From NCBI GenBank assembly GCA_029865675.1, contig JARXAU010000095.1, forward strand, positions 1 through 9,850: a stretch of 9,850 nucleotides of DNA, written 5' to 3'. This document shows, piece after piece, positions 1-6,204 of the stretch (its first letter is position 1; each line of letters opens with the position of its first letter). Both the position numbers and the translations under genes were made by a program. The notes under the pieces were generated by a model that saw nothing but the letters and a program-made list of their open reading frames with translations, was not told the origin of the DNA and did no database searches. Source of the stretch: Rhodoferax sp. Lineage in GTDB: Bacteria; Pseudomonadota; Gammaproteobacteria; Burkholderiales; Burkholderiaceae_C.

Positions 1-1
1 A

Positions 2-511
2 CCACTGGCGTGGGTGCTTAACGACACTGCGCCGCCCACCTTCCCCGACCGGCTGCCCAGCGGCGAGGCCCGCTATAAATTTGATGTGGACGCCAGCACT
101 GGCCTGCGCGTTACGTCTTCATGCAGTGCCCGACCGCGCCACCGGGTAGACGGCGCGCGCTGGCCCGCCGCACTGGGACCCTGGCTGGGTGCCGACCTGC
201 GCGCCAAAAGCCTTCCACCCGCCTGGGATGGACGGTGCCAGGCGCAGGCCGAACCCGAGGCCGGCCTGCGCATCAGCGGCTTGACCGATGGGGAGGTAAT
301 CCAACGCCCACGCCCGAAGCAGCCCGCTGTCGTCCGCCTGGAAGTGCGGGGCCAAAGCGGCCAGGTCTACTGGCTGATCAACGGCCAACTGGTCGCGCAC
401 CGCTCGGCCCAGCAAGCACTCATCCACCGCTTAGAAGGCGCGGGGAAGGTTGACATTACCGTCATGGACGACCAGGGTCGCTTTGATCGCATCAGCGTTA
501 GCGTGCGCTGA
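2..511 (+). CDS. pbpC: Penicillin-binding protein 1C, C-terminal part (5' truncated by window edge)
   Basis: This is the C-terminal ~169 residues of a class A penicillin-binding protein of the PbpC type. The family is periplasmic and inner-membrane anchored, with an N-terminal glycosyltransferase, a transpeptidase, and a C-terminal BiPBP_C domain. Only the last part is visible here: the end of the region after the transpeptidase, then a BiPBP_C-like beta domain. That domain carries the typical pattern of a Gly-rich lead-in (LRISGLTDGEVI), a VYWLINGQLV strand pair and a closing VDITVMDDQGR stretch before the stop. The frame is open to base 2, so the GTG at 14 is an internal valine and not a start. 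The catalytic domains lie outside the window. The stop TGA is at 509-511. Identification is from the C-terminal domain only; another BiPBP_C-bearing protein is possible but less likely. Confidence 0.8.
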   Translation, partial: PLAWVLNDTAPPTFPDRLPSGEARYKFDVDASTGLRVTSSCSARPRHRVDGARWPAALGPWLGADLRAKSLPPAWDGRCQAQAEPEAGLRISGLTDGEVIQRPRPKQPAVVRLEVRGQSGQVYWLINGQLVAHRSAQQALIHRLEGAGKVDITVMDDQGRFDRISVSVR

Positions 512-523
512 GCAAGGGGCCAA

Positions 524-643
524 CTACCGCTTCACCCCAATCGCCTGCACCACCACCCGCAGCCCAGTGTGAAACGTGCACTCCACCACCTCGTGCTCCA
601 ATTCCACCGAGTACACAAAGTCCAGGCCAGGGCCGGGTTCTGG
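524..643 (-). pseudogene. Possible 3' stump of an unidentified gene
   Basis: On the minus strand a frame is open from about 643 to a TAG at 526-524. It has strongly coding-like codon use (many GTG, CTG, GAG and CAG codons) and ends with VVVQAIGVKR. There is no start codon with a ribosome site, and the frame is closed upstream by TGA at 646-644, just where the toxin remnant on the other strand begins. I read it as the last ~39 codons of a gene whose 5' part was lost. I do not recognise the protein. The open frame could also be chance in GC-rich DNA, so confidence is low. Its 3' end lies 12 bases from the pbpC stop and converges on it. Confidence 0.3.
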
Positions 644-730
644 TCACGCCGTATCACCAACGAGCATCGCATGGTGTACCGACCAGACGAGGGCGCTTTG
701 TTGATCGCACAGCTTCGCTACCACTACTGA
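632..730 (+). pseudogene. C-terminal remnant of a YoeB/Txe-family toxin gene
   Basis: The frame starting at 632 reads AGFWSRRITNEHRMVY and ends LLIAQLRYHY, followed by TGA at 728-730. This is the hallmark C-terminus of YoeB-type RelE-superfamily mRNA interferases (E. coli YoeB has SGFWSRRITEEHRLVY and ends CRYHY). The arginine in HRxVY and the terminal His-Tyr, known active-site positions in YoeB, are kept. About the first 50 residues are missing, including the region of the catalytic glutamate (Glu46 in E. coli). The frame upstream of 632 shows no resemblance to the family. No antitoxin (YefM/Axe) gene is visible. It should be inactive: a decayed toxin-antitoxin relic of 32 codons. Confidence 0.78.
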
Positions 731-870
731 CTGGCAGCGCGTGCTAAGGTTTGAACAGCCGCGCACCAAACGTCAGGCAAGAGAGGGCCAGTCGCAGTAT
801 GGGGAGCAAGCGATCGGGACCACAGATACGCTCCGCTTGAAGAAGAACTTACGACACCGTTACAAATCAC
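731..870. other. Non-coding stretch with no recognisable content
   Basis: Together with the two stumps to its left this completes the 512-870 interval between pbpC and the TPR gene. Bases 731-870 show no frame I can match to a family on either strand, and no convincing terminator. The interval is the region downstream of the TPR gene (minus strand) and of the toxin relic (plus strand). It may contain further decayed mobile or toxin-antitoxin DNA, but I cannot identify any. Confidence 0.4.
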
Positions 871-1308
871 CTATTGCGCTTGCGCAATTGCCTTCTTCAA
901 GTCCCGGTATTCCTCGCACGAAAAGGGGCAAATTTTGTCCAGGCTGGCGAGGTGTTCTTTGGCTTTGTCGAGCTGGCCCATTTGGACGTAGGCGATGCCG
1001 ATGTATTCATGCGCGCCCCTGTGTTTGGGGTCCAAAGTGAGGGCTTGTTTGTAGGCCACGAGCGATTCGTCGTACTTCTTTAGGTTCCGCATGCTGTAGC
1101 CCAGCAGGTTGAAGCCGTCGGCGCTGCGCGGGTTGGCGACGGTGTAGGGCTCCAGCACGGCAAGGGCGACTGCCCAGTCCTTGCGGGCAATGGCAGATTG
1201 GGCTTTTTCAAGCTCGGTGTCGCGCGGGGCGGGCGGGCTAGTGTCGGCGGCAAAGGCAAACGTGCCAGCAAGCAGGCTGACCACTAGAAGTAGGCGATAG
1301 TAGGGCAT
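871..1308 (-). CDS. Small exported TPR-repeat protein
   Basis: A 145-residue protein. Residues 1-20 form a signal peptide (MPYYR, a hydrophobic LLLVVSLLAGTFAFA core, likely cut after AFA), so the mature protein is probably periplasmic. After a short Pro-rich linker, residues ~32-133 form about three tetratricopeptide repeats; the clearest have LLGYSMRNLKKYDESLVAY and YIGIAYVQMGQLDKAKEHL patterns. The C-terminus has CPFSC (Cys127, Cys131) followed by EEYRDLKKAI, a tail I recall in a family of small proteobacterial TPR proteins. The two cysteines could form a disulfide. The ATG at 1308-1306 is chosen because AGGA lies 8 bases upstream and the signal peptide begins there; the in-frame extension toward 1860 looks non-coding. 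TPRs usually mediate protein contacts, but no partner can be named. Confidence 0.85.
   Translation of the reverse strand: MPYYRLLLVVSLLAGTFAFAADTSPPAPRDTELEKAQSAIARKDWAVALAVLEPYTVANPRSADGFNLLGYSMRNLKKYDESLVAYKQALTLDPKHRGAHEYIGIAYVQMGQLDKAKEHLASLDKICPFSCEEYRDLKKAIAQAQ
873..888. repeat. Perfect inverted repeat at the 3' end of the TPR gene
   Basis: ATTGCGC-TT-GCGCAAT is a perfect 7-bp dyad with a 2-base centre. It overlaps the last codons (Ile-Ala-Gln-Ala-Gln) and the first bases of the stop codon of the TPR gene. No T-run follows on either strand, so it is not a standard intrinsic terminator. It may simply reflect the coding sequence. Confidence 0.3.
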
Positions 1309-1379
1309 GGGGTGATTCCTAAAGCACGGGTTAAAGATGGACCTTACTGTATCGGGTTTGAGGATCAATCGCCTCCTCC

Positions 1380-1513
1380 GGCGCGATGGGCGCGCCCTCG
1401 CCTGTGGGACGTGCGACACGCGGGCCAAGTAAAGCCGCCTGCCCGTGCGCTCGGGCCGACGCCCAATGCGCACAGCCAAGCCCGTGGGTCTGATAGGCTT
1501 GTCTGGTGCAGAC
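1380..1513 (+). promoter_or_regulatory. Hairpin-rich leader upstream of the homocysteine S-methyltransferase-family gene
   Basis: The 261-bp divergent spacer must hold the promoters of the TPR gene (leftward) and the methyltransferase gene (rightward). It shows three potential stem-loops. The first is GGCGCG/CGCGCC around a 5-base loop at 1380-1396. The second is nested, with GTGCGC (1445-1450) pairing GCGCAC (1468-1473) and inner GGGC/GCCC around CGAC. The third is GTCTG/CAGAC around a 3-base loop at 1501-1513. I do not recognise a known SAM or SAH riboswitch signature, nor a clear -35/-10 pair. GC-rich DNA gives hairpins by chance, so this is only a candidate. Confidence 0.25.
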
Positions 1514-1530
1514 ACCTTTTGGCAGACACC
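1508..1530. repeat. Short direct repeat GCAGACACC, two copies
   Basis: GCAGACACC occurs at 1508-1516 and again at 1522-1530, a 14-base period, 40-62 bases before the methyltransferase start codon. It could be a regulator half-site pair or chance. The first copy overlaps the GTCTG/CAGAC hairpin. Confidence 0.25.
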
Positions 1531-1569
1531 TGCGCGCAGCAGAACCCTTCGTTTTTGGAGAAACCCCAC

Positions 1570-2466
1570 ATGGCAAGCAAGATCACCATCCTCGACGGCG
1601 GCATGGGCCGCGAACTCAAGCGCATGGGCGCGCCGTTTCAGCAACCTGAATGGTCGGCACTGGCCCTGCTGCAGGGGCCACAGTTTGTACGCCAAGCGCA
1701 CGACGCTTTTGTGCAGGGTGGGGCGCAGCTCATCACCACCAACAGCTATGCGGTGGTGCCTTTCCACATAGGCCAAGAGCGCTTTGACGCCCAGGGCGTG
1801 GCACTGGCCCGCCTCTCCGGCGAACTGGCCCGTGCCAGTGCCGACGCCGCGCCCCACCAAGTGACGGTGGCGGGCTCGCTACCACCCGCGCTGGGCTCGT
1901 ACCGCCCCGATTTGTTTGAGCACGCGGCCTCGGTGCGCATCCACCAGGCCTTGATTGAGGGCATGGACGACTCGGTCGATGTTTGGCTGGCCGAGACGCA
2001 AAGCTCGATTGCCGAAATCCGCGCAGTGCACGCCGCTTTGAATGGCAACCCCAAACCCCTGTGGATCTCCTTCACGCTGGACGACGAGCCTGAGGGCGAA
2101 ACGCCAGTGCTGCGTTCAGGCGAGCCGGTGGGCCAGGCCGTCGCCGTGGCCCTGGAACTCGGCGCCCAGGTCATTTTGTTCAACTGCAGCCAGCCCGAGG
2201 TGATGGAAGCGGCCGTGGTGGTCACCAAGCAGGCGCTGGGCCAGGCGGGCTCAGACGTCGCCATCGGCGTGTATGCCAACGCATTCCCCGCCCAGTCCAA
2301 AAAAGCCACGGCTAACGCGGTGATTTTGGATATTCGCGAGGACCTGGACCCACTGTCTTATGTGGGCTGGGCACAGCGCTGGGTGGACCAAGGCGCGACC
2401 CTGGTGGGCGGCTGCTGCGGCATTTCGCCCCAGCACATTGCCGAGCTGGCACGGCACTTCGCCTGA
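1570..2466 (+). CDS. Homocysteine S-methyltransferase family protein
   Basis: A 298-residue Pfam S-methyl_trans-type TIM-barrel enzyme. The family moves a methyl group from a donor (S-methylmethionine, SAM or a similar compound) to homocysteine or another thiol, making methionine in the cytoplasm. Visible marks are the N-terminal ILDGGMGRELKR (residues 7-18), the barrel strand LITTNSYAV (54-62), and the three cysteines expected to bind zinc: Cys206 in FNCSQPE and Cys282-Cys283 in GGCCGISPQHI. Length matches stand-alone family members (MmuM-like, ~300 residues). There is no cobalamin or folate domain, so this is not MetH. The ATG at 1570 is preceded by GGAG 9 bases upstream, and the frame above it is non-coding. 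The next gene lies 69 bases downstream on the same strand. The exact methyl donor cannot be told from sequence. Confidence 0.9.
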   Translation: MASKITILDGGMGRELKRMGAPFQQPEWSALALLQGPQFVRQAHDAFVQGGAQLITTNSYAVVPFHIGQERFDAQGVALARLSGELARASADAAPHQVTVAGSLPPALGSYRPDLFEHAASVRIHQALIEGMDDSVDVWLAETQSSIAEIRAVHAALNGNPKPLWISFTLDDEPEGETPVLRSGEPVGQAVAVALELGAQVILFNCSQPEVMEAAVVVTKQALGQAGSDVAIGVYANAFPAQSKKATANAVILDIREDLDPLSYVGWAQRWVDQGATLVGGCCGISPQHIAELARHFA

Positions 2467-2535
2467 GCGACTGCGGCGACGCCAACCGCGCGGCGGGACG
2501 GCTACAGTGGCTGCTTTTGATGCAAGGAACCCTTC

Positions 2536-2958
2536 GTGCGCATTTGGCAAAAACCCATCTCGGTAGAAATCCTCACCCAAAACACGGCCAACACGGCAGA
2601 CAGCCACCTGGGCATCGAGTTTGTGGAAGTGGGAGACGACTACATCGTTGGCCGCGTGCCGGTGGACGAGCGCACGCGCCAGCCCTACGGATTGCTGCAC
2701 GGCGGTATTTCTGTGGTGCTGGCCGAAACTTTGGGCTCGTGTGGGGCCGCGTTTTCCACCCCACCAGACTACCGCGCGGTGGGCTTGGACATCAATGCCA
2801 ACCACCTCAAGGGGGTCAAGAGCGGCTGGGTCACCGGCACCGCGCGGCCGGTGCACCGGGGCCGCACCACGCATGTCTGGCAGATTGAGCTGCGCGATGA
2901 GGCGGGCGACCTGAGCTGCATTTCGCGCATCACCATGGCGATTCTGGCGCCGCGCTGA
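2536..2958 (+). CDS. Hotdog-fold acyl-CoA thioesterase, YdiI/MenI (PaaI) type
   Basis: A 140-residue hotdog protein very like E. coli YdiI and EntH in length and pattern. It opens IWQKPISVEIL, has the catalytic segment GLLHGGISVVLAETLGS (His55, Gly56-Gly57, Glu64 as the likely general base) and the strand VGLDINANHLK. It ends with VWQIELRDEAG and SRITMAIL. Family members hydrolyse aryl- or acyl-CoA thioesters in the cytoplasm, including DHNA-CoA in menaquinone synthesis and various housekeeping or aromatic CoA esters. No menaquinone or paa genes are nearby, so the substrate is open. The GTG start at 2536 is preferred: AAGGA lies 7 bases upstream, and an in-frame TGA at 2518-2520 excludes a longer form. 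Its stop is 15 bases from the stop of the convergent adenosyltransferase gene. Confidence 0.9.
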   Translation: MRIWQKPISVEILTQNTANTADSHLGIEFVEVGDDYIVGRVPVDERTRQPYGLLHGGISVVLAETLGSCGAAFSTPPDYRAVGLDINANHLKGVKSGWVTGTARPVHRGRTTHVWQIELRDEAGDLSCISRITMAILAPR

Positions 2959-2973
2959 GGGCGGGCTTGGGCC

Positions 2974-3546
2974 TTAGTCCCCTCGCGCCATGCGCTCGCT
3001 TTTCCAGTACACATCGTCACCCACGGTGCCGTCGGTGCGGTAGCGGTTCAGCACCCGGGCCAGCACGAACATCAAATCAGACAGGCGGTTGAGGTACTGG
3101 CGTGGCGTCTCCTTGAGGGCCTCTTCATTGCCCAGAGCCACCACCGCACGCTCGGCCCGGCGGGCCACCGTGCGGCACACATGGGCCAAAGCGGCTGCAC
3201 GGCTGCCAGCGGGCAAGATGAATTCTTGTAAGCGGGGAAGATCGGCGTTATAGGCCTCCAGGGCCTCATCCAGAGCGATCACGGCTTCGGCCTTGAGCAG
3301 TTCAAATCCAGGAATCGACAACTCGCCACCGAGGTTGAACAACTGGTGCTGGATTTCTACCAGCACGGCGCGTACGCCCTCGGGCATGGCTTCGCACAAG
3401 AGCAGGCCAATGTGGCAATTAAGCTCATCTACATCGCCCATGGCGTGCACCCGCAGGCTATTTTTAGACACACGGCTGTTGTCGCCAAGTCCCGTGGTGC
3501 CGCCGTCCCCAGTGCGGGTAGCGATTTGTGTAAGGCGATTGGCCAT
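2974..3546 (-). CDS. PduO-type cob(I)alamin adenosyltransferase
   Basis: A 190-residue ATP:corrinoid adenosyltransferase of the PduO/MMAB family, cytoplasmic and normally trimeric. It transfers the 5'-deoxyadenosyl group of ATP to Co(I) corrinoid, giving adenosylcobalamin. The N-terminal ATP loop is complete (TRTGDGGTTGLGD, residues 10-22). The helix motif FILPAGS (109-115) with RTVARRAER (125-133) and the NRLSDLMFVLAR motif (153-164) are intact, and length is standard. The ATG at 3546-3544 begins the conserved MANRLTQIATRTGDG. A ribosome site is weak (TGAGA). It lies 88 bases downstream of the HD-GYP-like gene on the same strand, so it may be the last gene of that run or have its own promoter. 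No other cobalamin genes are in the window, which fits a corrinoid-salvage role. Confidence 0.94.
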   Translation of the reverse strand: MANRLTQIATRTGDGGTTGLGDNSRVSKNSLRVHAMGDVDELNCHIGLLLCEAMPEGVRAVLVEIQHQLFNLGGELSIPGFELLKAEAVIALDEALEAYNADLPRLQEFILPAGSRAAALAHVCRTVARRAERAVVALGNEEALKETPRQYLNRLSDLMFVLARVLNRYRTDGTVGDDVYWKSERMARGD

Positions 3547-3593
3547 GGTGGTTTCTCAGGTTGAAAAGGACGCGTATCACGCCCTCAGTGGTT

Positions 3594-3622
3594 GCTCGGC
3601 GGGCTTATGGCGCTGTCCGAGC
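3594..3622. repeat. Inverted repeat between the HD-GYP-like gene and the adenosyltransferase gene
   Basis: GCTCGG (3594-3599) and CCGAGC (3617-3622) form a perfect 6-bp inverted repeat with a 17-base spacer in the 88-bp gap after the HD-GYP-like stop codon. It could fold in the minus-strand transcript. There is no T-run after it, so I do not call it an intrinsic terminator. The gap is too short for a cobalamin riboswitch. Confidence 0.3.
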
Positions 3623-3634
3623 GAATGAGACGGA

Positions 3635-4384
3635 CTACATGACTATCTGCTCGGCGATAGATTCGGCCATCGTCTCCATCTTGCGCTGCAGATCGTCTTC
3701 CGTGTCAGCGTAGCGCTGGGCGAGCTGCGCAATGTCGGCGGCCCGCTCCAAAAACGCGTCGACCACTTGCGGGTCAAACTGGCTGCCCCTTTGTGCGCTG
3801 ATTTGGGCGACCGCTTGTGAGTGCGACACGCCCGCCTTGTAGACCTTGTGGGTGATCATGGCGTCATAGGCATCGGCCACCGCCAAGATACGCGCGCTCA
3901 GCGGGATGGCGTTGCCCGCAAGCTGCTGCGGGTAACCTTGGCCGTCCCAATGCTCATGGTGTGAGAGGGTCATCTCCTGGGCCACTTGCAGCCAATCGTC
4001 GGAGCCGCCGCAGGTCTGAGCCGCCCTCTCCAGCGCTTGAAAACCTCTTACCGTATGGCTTTGCATGATGCTGCGCTCTTCTGCGTCGTAGCGCCCGGGC
4101 TTGAGCAACACGCGTTCCGGGATCGCCAGCGTGCCAATGTCGTAGACCAACACACATTGCACCAAGTGCGCGACGTATTCAGGACTCAGCAAGGGTGCCA
4201 AAGCGGGCACGGCACGCAAGGCCTCGGCCAGCACTTGAATGTAACCCTGCATGCGCAACAGGTGCGACTCGGTGTCCGCGTCGCGTCGCTCAGCCAGGGT
4301 TGCCATCGCAAACAGCGCCACCGCTTGGGCAGAGACCAATGGGCGTTGGGGATCGGCGCTCGGGTCGATAGAAACAGCGGACAT
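3635..4384 (-). CDS. HD-GYP-like domain protein with degenerate HD signature (YD)
   Basis: A 249-residue protein that is almost only an HD-GYP-like domain, the class of cyclic-di-GMP phosphodiesterases. It resembles the output half of RpfG-type response regulators but has no receiver domain. Kept positions are His41 (ESHLLR), His110 (MQSHTVRG), His142-His143 (SHHEHWDG), the GYP motif at 150-152 and the ADAYDAM motif (Asp171, Asp174). The usual L-H-D-I-G-K segment reads VYDIGTLAIPE: the signature His is Tyr81 (codon TAC at 4144-4142) and the usual Lys is Thr85. Metal binding and catalysis may be lost or changed, so it could be a sensor or scaffold. Residues 215-249 look helical. Start ATG 4384 lies one base after the upstream methyltransferase stop (TAG-C-ATG), suggesting coupled translation; the longer frame to 4483 would overlap that gene by ~100 bases. 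Confidence 0.88.
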   Translation of the reverse strand: MSAVSIDPSADPQRPLVSAQAVALFAMATLAERRDADTESHLLRMQGYIQVLAEALRAVPALAPLLSPEYVAHLVQCVLVYDIGTLAIPERVLLKPGRYDAEERSIMQSHTVRGFQALERAAQTCGGSDDWLQVAQEMTLSHHEHWDGQGYPQQLAGNAIPLSARILAVADAYDAMITHKVYKAGVSHSQAVAQISAQRGSQFDPQVVDAFLERAADIAQLAQRYADTEDDLQRKMETMAESIAEQIVM

Positions 4385-4385
4385 G

Positions 4386-5180
4386 CTAGGGCCTTGCGTA
4401 AACAAAGGGGGCTTGGTAAATCCACACCATTTTGCCATCGCTGGCTTGGTAGCTCGCAGCTGCACGCAGCTGCGCGGCCTCAAAATCCAGGCTCACCATC
4501 CAGGCACCGGGACGCAGCTCTTTGGCCGCCTTGGCCACCGCTCGGGGCATGCTCTCGGGGCGCTGGAACAAATAGACCATGTCGTAGCCGGACCAGTCGG
4601 CAAGCCAGATGTCTCCCCGGGTGATGCGTGCCCAGGGCAGGCGCAAGGCACACAGCCAGCGCAAGGTGGCGCTCCACTCTAGGCCATAAAACTGCGCCTG
4701 CGGATAGGCCTGGCGCAGCGCCCGCAGGCCATGGCCCAGGCCGCAGCCCGCGTCCAGAACCCGGGCCCCGGCCAGCAAGGGGGCGTGTGTGGGCAGGGCG
4801 CGCAGGGCTTTGGCCGGGGTGGGAAACAGGGGCGCGTCGGCCCAGGTGTTGATCGGGTACACCAAGAGCATGAGGACCAGCGGCAGCAACCACACCCAGG
4901 CTGGCATATCGCCCAAGCCGAGCATGGGCAAACTCAGGGCGAAGGACACCGGAAACCCCGCCGCAATCACCGCCTTGCGCCACCAGGAATTGCCCCACAA
5001 GCTCAGTAGCACGCCCAGCAGCGCCGCAATCGCAAGTGCGCCGCCCACGGGCCAGCCCCGCAGCAGCAGCAGCCGAAACGCGGCCCAACTGGCACCCCAG
5101 CTCAACAATGCGGGCACGGGCCAGGGCGGCGCGGCACGCCAGCGGCTGCGTGGCGCAATGGGGTCTGCAGGGTTTGCCAT
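4386..5180 (-). CDS. Membrane-anchored class I SAM-dependent methyltransferase
   Basis: A 264-residue protein in two halves. Residues ~21-111 contain about four hydrophobic segments (near 21-40, 44-62, 68-88 and 94-111), so it should sit in the inner membrane. Residues ~135-264 form a Rossmann-type methyltransferase: motif I VLDAGCGLGHG at 141-151, an acidic strand end GLEWS (Glu168) expected to bind the SAM ribose, GDIWLADW (Asp190) and the strand YDMVYLFQRP (199-208). The substrate is unknown. It starts 7 bases after the parB stop with AGGG close to the ATG, and its own stop is one base before the next gene, so it is probably translated as part of the par operon. A partner role for the HD-GYP-like protein is only inferred from coupling. 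Confidence 0.85.
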   Translation of the reverse strand: MANPADPIAPRSRWRAAPPWPVPALLSWGASWAAFRLLLLRGWPVGGALAIAALLGVLLSLWGNSWWRKAVIAAGFPVSFALSLPMLGLGDMPAWVWLLPLVLMLLVYPINTWADAPLFPTPAKALRALPTHAPLLAGARVLDAGCGLGHGLRALRQAYPQAQFYGLEWSATLRWLCALRLPWARITRGDIWLADWSGYDMVYLFQRPESMPRAVAKAAKELRPGAWMVSLDFEAAQLRAAASYQASDGKMVWIYQAPFVYARP

Positions 5181-5187
5181 GGCCCTA

Positions 5188-6141
5188 TTAGCGGCTGGCG
5201 TTGGGCGCCAGGCGTTCTATCAGGCCGTTGAGCGCATCGAGCGAGCCAAACTGGATCACCACCTCGCCCATCTCCTCCATGCGCCCAGCGCGTTTGACGC
5301 GTTTTTTGATGTGCACCTCCACCTGGGCTTGCAGCAGGTCAGACAGCTCTTCTTCCACGCGCTTGAGGTCGCGCGACTTCTCTTTTTTCGGCTTGGAGGC
5401 GACCAGAGAAAACTCGGCGCCGAGTTTTTTGACCAAACTTTCCGACTCCCGCACCGAGAGTTTTTTACTGGCAATCTCGTTGGCTGCGGTGATTTGCGTG
5501 GCCCGGTCCAGCGCCAGCAGCGCGCGCGCGTGGCCCATGTCCAGGTCGCCCGCGACCAGCATGGCTTGCACCGGCTCGGCCAGGTTGAGCAAGCGCATCA
5601 GGTTGCTGGCCGCACTGCGTGAGCGGCCCACGGCCTGGGCGGCGGCCTCGTGGGTCAGGCCAAATTCTTTGATCAGGCGTTGCAAGCCCTGCGCTTCTTC
5701 CAGCGGGTTCAGGTCTTCGCGCTGCATGTTCTCAATGAGCGCCATGGCGGCTGCCGCCTCGTCGGCCACGTTGCGCACCAGCACCGGCACGCGGTCCAAG
5801 CCTGCGAGCTTGGCCGCGCGAAAGCGCCGCTCACCGGCGATGATTTCGTACACCGGGCGGCTAGAGCCCTCGGGGCGGTGCGCATTGGCGCGCGCGTCGT
5901 CTAGCTGGCGCACCAAAATCGGCTGCATGATGCCCTGGGCCTTGATGCTCTCGGCCAGCTCGTAGAGCGCACCCTCGTCCATTTGCCTGCGCGGCTGGTA
6001 GATGCCGGGCACCAGGTCGGCCAGCAGCAGGGTGGTCGGCAGGCTGGCGTCCAGCGGCGTGTCGGGCGCGGCGTCCTCCACTTTGGGTCCAAGCAGGGCT
6101 TCGAGGCCCATGCCTAGGCCTTTGGGTTTTTTGGTGGCCAT
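5188..6141 (-). CDS. parB: Chromosome-partition protein ParB
   Basis: A 317-residue centromere-binding CTPase clamp. The N-terminus MATKKPKGLGMGLEALLG is the typical ParB lead that contacts ParA. The CTP-binding region has GERRFRAA (103-110) and ENMQREDLNPLEEA (137-150). The helix-turn-helix near 161-186 (GLTHEAAAQAVGRSRSAASN) binds parS, and HARALL follows at 204-209. A charged Lys-rich linker (~239-262) leads to the C-terminal dimerisation domain (~263-312). The start at 6141 is chosen because AAGGA lies 9 bases upstream and the conserved N-terminus begins there. An in-frame ATG at 6198 would add 19 unconserved residues and overlap the hydrolase stop as ATGA. Three parS-like sites lie upstream in the same operon. 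Confidence 0.96.
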   Translation of the reverse strand: MATKKPKGLGMGLEALLGPKVEDAAPDTPLDASLPTTLLLADLVPGIYQPRRQMDEGALYELAESIKAQGIMQPILVRQLDDARANAHRPEGSSRPVYEIIAGERRFRAAKLAGLDRVPVLVRNVADEAAAAMALIENMQREDLNPLEEAQGLQRLIKEFGLTHEAAAQAVGRSRSAASNLMRLLNLAEPVQAMLVAGDLDMGHARALLALDRATQITAANEIASKKLSVRESESLVKKLGAEFSLVASKPKKEKSRDLKRVEEELSDLLQAQVEVHIKKRVKRAGRMEEMGEVVIQFGSLDALNGLIERLAPNASR

Positions 6142-6169
6142 GGTGGGCGTCCTTAAGGTAAAGAAATGG

Positions 6170-6204
6170 TCATGAATGGAGGCGCTGCGCGGGCTCATTC
6201 ATGA
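6170..6204. promoter_or_regulatory. Perfect 9-bp inverted repeat between hydrolase and parB
   Basis: TCATGAATG (6170-6178) and CATTCATGA (6196-6204) are exact inverted repeats separated by 17 bases. The right arm overlaps the last codons and TGA stop of the hydrolase gene; the left arm lies about 28 bases before the parB start. In the minus-strand mRNA this can form a 9-bp stem upstream of the parB ribosome site, or as DNA it could be a dyad operator. Each arm also contains the palindrome TCATGA. No T-run follows, so it is not a standard terminator. Confidence 0.5.

Noticed and set aside
1312..1569. In-frame upstream extension of the homocysteine S-methyltransferase-family protein
   Set aside because: Not coding-like, no family similarity, and the conserved N-terminus with a good ribosome site begins at 1570.
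1309..1860. In-frame upstream extension of the TPR protein (329 residues)
   Set aside because: The extension runs through the divergent spacer and antisense to the methyltransferase gene; a signal peptide and ribosome site mark the start at 1308.
2957..2985. GAGGG/CCCTC hairpin as a bidirectional terminator between the thioesterase and adenosyltransferase genes
   Set aside because: Only a 5-bp stem with a long loop and no T-run on either strand.
3547..3634. Cobalamin riboswitch before the adenosyltransferase gene
   Set aside because: The gap is only 88 bases and lacks the conserved core elements of that riboswitch.
5517..5531. Short GC dinucleotide run as a simple-sequence phase-variation tract
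   Set aside because: It lies in parB codons for a conserved HARALL segment and is too short to suggest slippage.
6142..6198. ParB start at 6198 with ATGA overlap of the hydrolase stop
   Set aside because: It adds 19 residues unlike ParB N-termini; the strong AAGGA site and conserved MATKKPKGLG support 6141. It is not fully excluded.
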